5,745 bases of DNA from Rhodanobacteraceae bacterium UBA703 (GTDB lineage: Bacteria > Pseudomonadota > Gammaproteobacteria > Xanthomonadales > Rhodanobacteraceae): positions 4,503-10,247 of the forward strand of contig DBMH01000359.1 in assembly GCA_002297645.1 (NCBI GenBank). Reading direction: 5' to 3'. Below, piece after piece: positions 5,587-5,745 of the stretch. The position numbers and the translations under genes are program-made. Numbering within the stretch: position 1 is the first letter of the stretch; each line of letters opens with the position of its first letter. Under the pieces are notes generated by a model, which was not told the origin of the DNA, made no database searches, and saw only the letters and a program-made list of their open reading frames with translations.

Positions 5587-5613
5587 AAAAACGGGCGCCT
5601 CGCGGCGCCCGTT
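5587..5613 (-). terminator. Rho-independent terminator of ahcY
   Basis: AACGGGCGCC (5590-5599) pairs perfectly with GGCGCCCGTT (5604-5613) around a TCGC loop. On the minus strand the stem runs into TTTTT (5591-5587). It starts 30 bases after the ahcY stop codon, as expected for an intrinsic terminator. It separates ahcY from the esterase, which must therefore use its own promoter within about 5475-5586; none could be assigned with confidence. Confidence 0.85.
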
Positions 5614-5643
5614 CGTTTCGATCGATGCTGGTGTGCGAGTCGA

Positions 5644-5745
5644 TCAGTAGCGGTAATGATCCGGCTTGTACGGTCCGTTCACATCGACGCCGAGATAGGC
5701 CGCCTGTTCGGCGGTCAGCGTGGTCAGCTTCACGCCGATCTTCTC
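5644..5745 (-). CDS. ahcY: S-adenosylhomocysteinase, C-terminal fragment
   Basis: This is the last 33 codons of S-adenosyl-L-homocysteine hydrolase, the cytoplasmic NAD-dependent enzyme that splits S-adenosylhomocysteine into adenosine and homocysteine in the methyl cycle. The gene enters from the right edge. The fragment reads EKIGVKLTTLTAEQAAYLGV followed by DVNGPYKPDHYRY and stop. The GPYKPDHYRY end is the near-universal C-terminus of this enzyme; its Lys and Tyr complete the NAD-binding pocket of the neighbouring subunit. A strong intrinsic terminator follows. The identity is essentially certain despite the short length. Confidence 0.96.
   Translation of the reverse strand, partial: EKIGVKLTTLTAEQAAYLGVDVNGPYKPDHYRY

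Noticed and set aside
1..5745. CRISPR arrays, tRNA/rRNA genes, insertion sequences, riboswitches, defence systems
   Set aside because: No spaced direct repeats, cloverleaf sequence, transposase motifs, terminal inverted repeats or recognisable aptamer were seen on either strand. The only DNA-level repetition is the coding repeat array in the OmpA-family gene and the two similar terminators.

Overview
This is a compact, GC-rich bacterial chromosomal segment, most likely from a gammaproteobacterium of the Xanthomonadales/Lysobacterales group. That placement is an inference from recalled family resemblance: a class I fumarase beginning MTTIQQEDLIQSVADALQY, an S-adenosylhomocysteinase ending GPYKPDHYRY, GC-saturated third codon positions and few recognisable Shine-Dalgarno sites. 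No phage, transposon, CRISPR, tRNA or rRNA sequence was seen.

Left part, 1-1308. A class I fumarate hydratase is cut by the left edge (minus strand, start at 212). It diverges from a small CsbD-family gene (plus, 439-621). The 226-bp region between them carries a 14-bp perfect palindrome and a hairpin directly upstream of the csbD ribosome binding site. After csbD come two clear hairpins in tandem, then a DUF3228 gene (plus, 751-1308).

Middle part, 1309-4386. A 48-bp convergent gap separates DUF3228 from a minus-strand gene (1357-2499) for a secreted OmpA-family protein. Between its signal peptide and its peptidoglycan-binding OmpA domain lies an array of about eight degenerate 16-18-residue repeats (Q-I-x-I-x-x-D-G-S-G-T-W-N). 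Upstream of it on the same strand is a complete acyl-CoA synthetase (2672-4318). A 10-bp hairpin follows the synthetase, so the two are probably separate transcripts.

Right part, 4387-5745. A Rho-independent terminator (4361-4386) closes the transcript of a region that holds what looks like a frameshifted small membrane-protein gene (4417 to about 4614). Its reading frame, judged by GC at third positions, switches twice. Then come a secreted or periplasmic serine esterase of the Esterase/IroE type (4650-5474) and, behind a second terminator with almost the same stem, the last 33 codons of ahcY (S-adenosylhomocysteinase), cut by the right edge.

The genes do not form one obvious pathway. Fumarase and AhcY are core metabolism, CsbD is a stress-associated small protein, and the OmpA-repeat protein and esterase are envelope or secreted proteins. 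I see no convincing new multi-gene system. The items most worth a second look are the repeat domain of the OmpA protein and the frame-switching small gene at 4417-4614.
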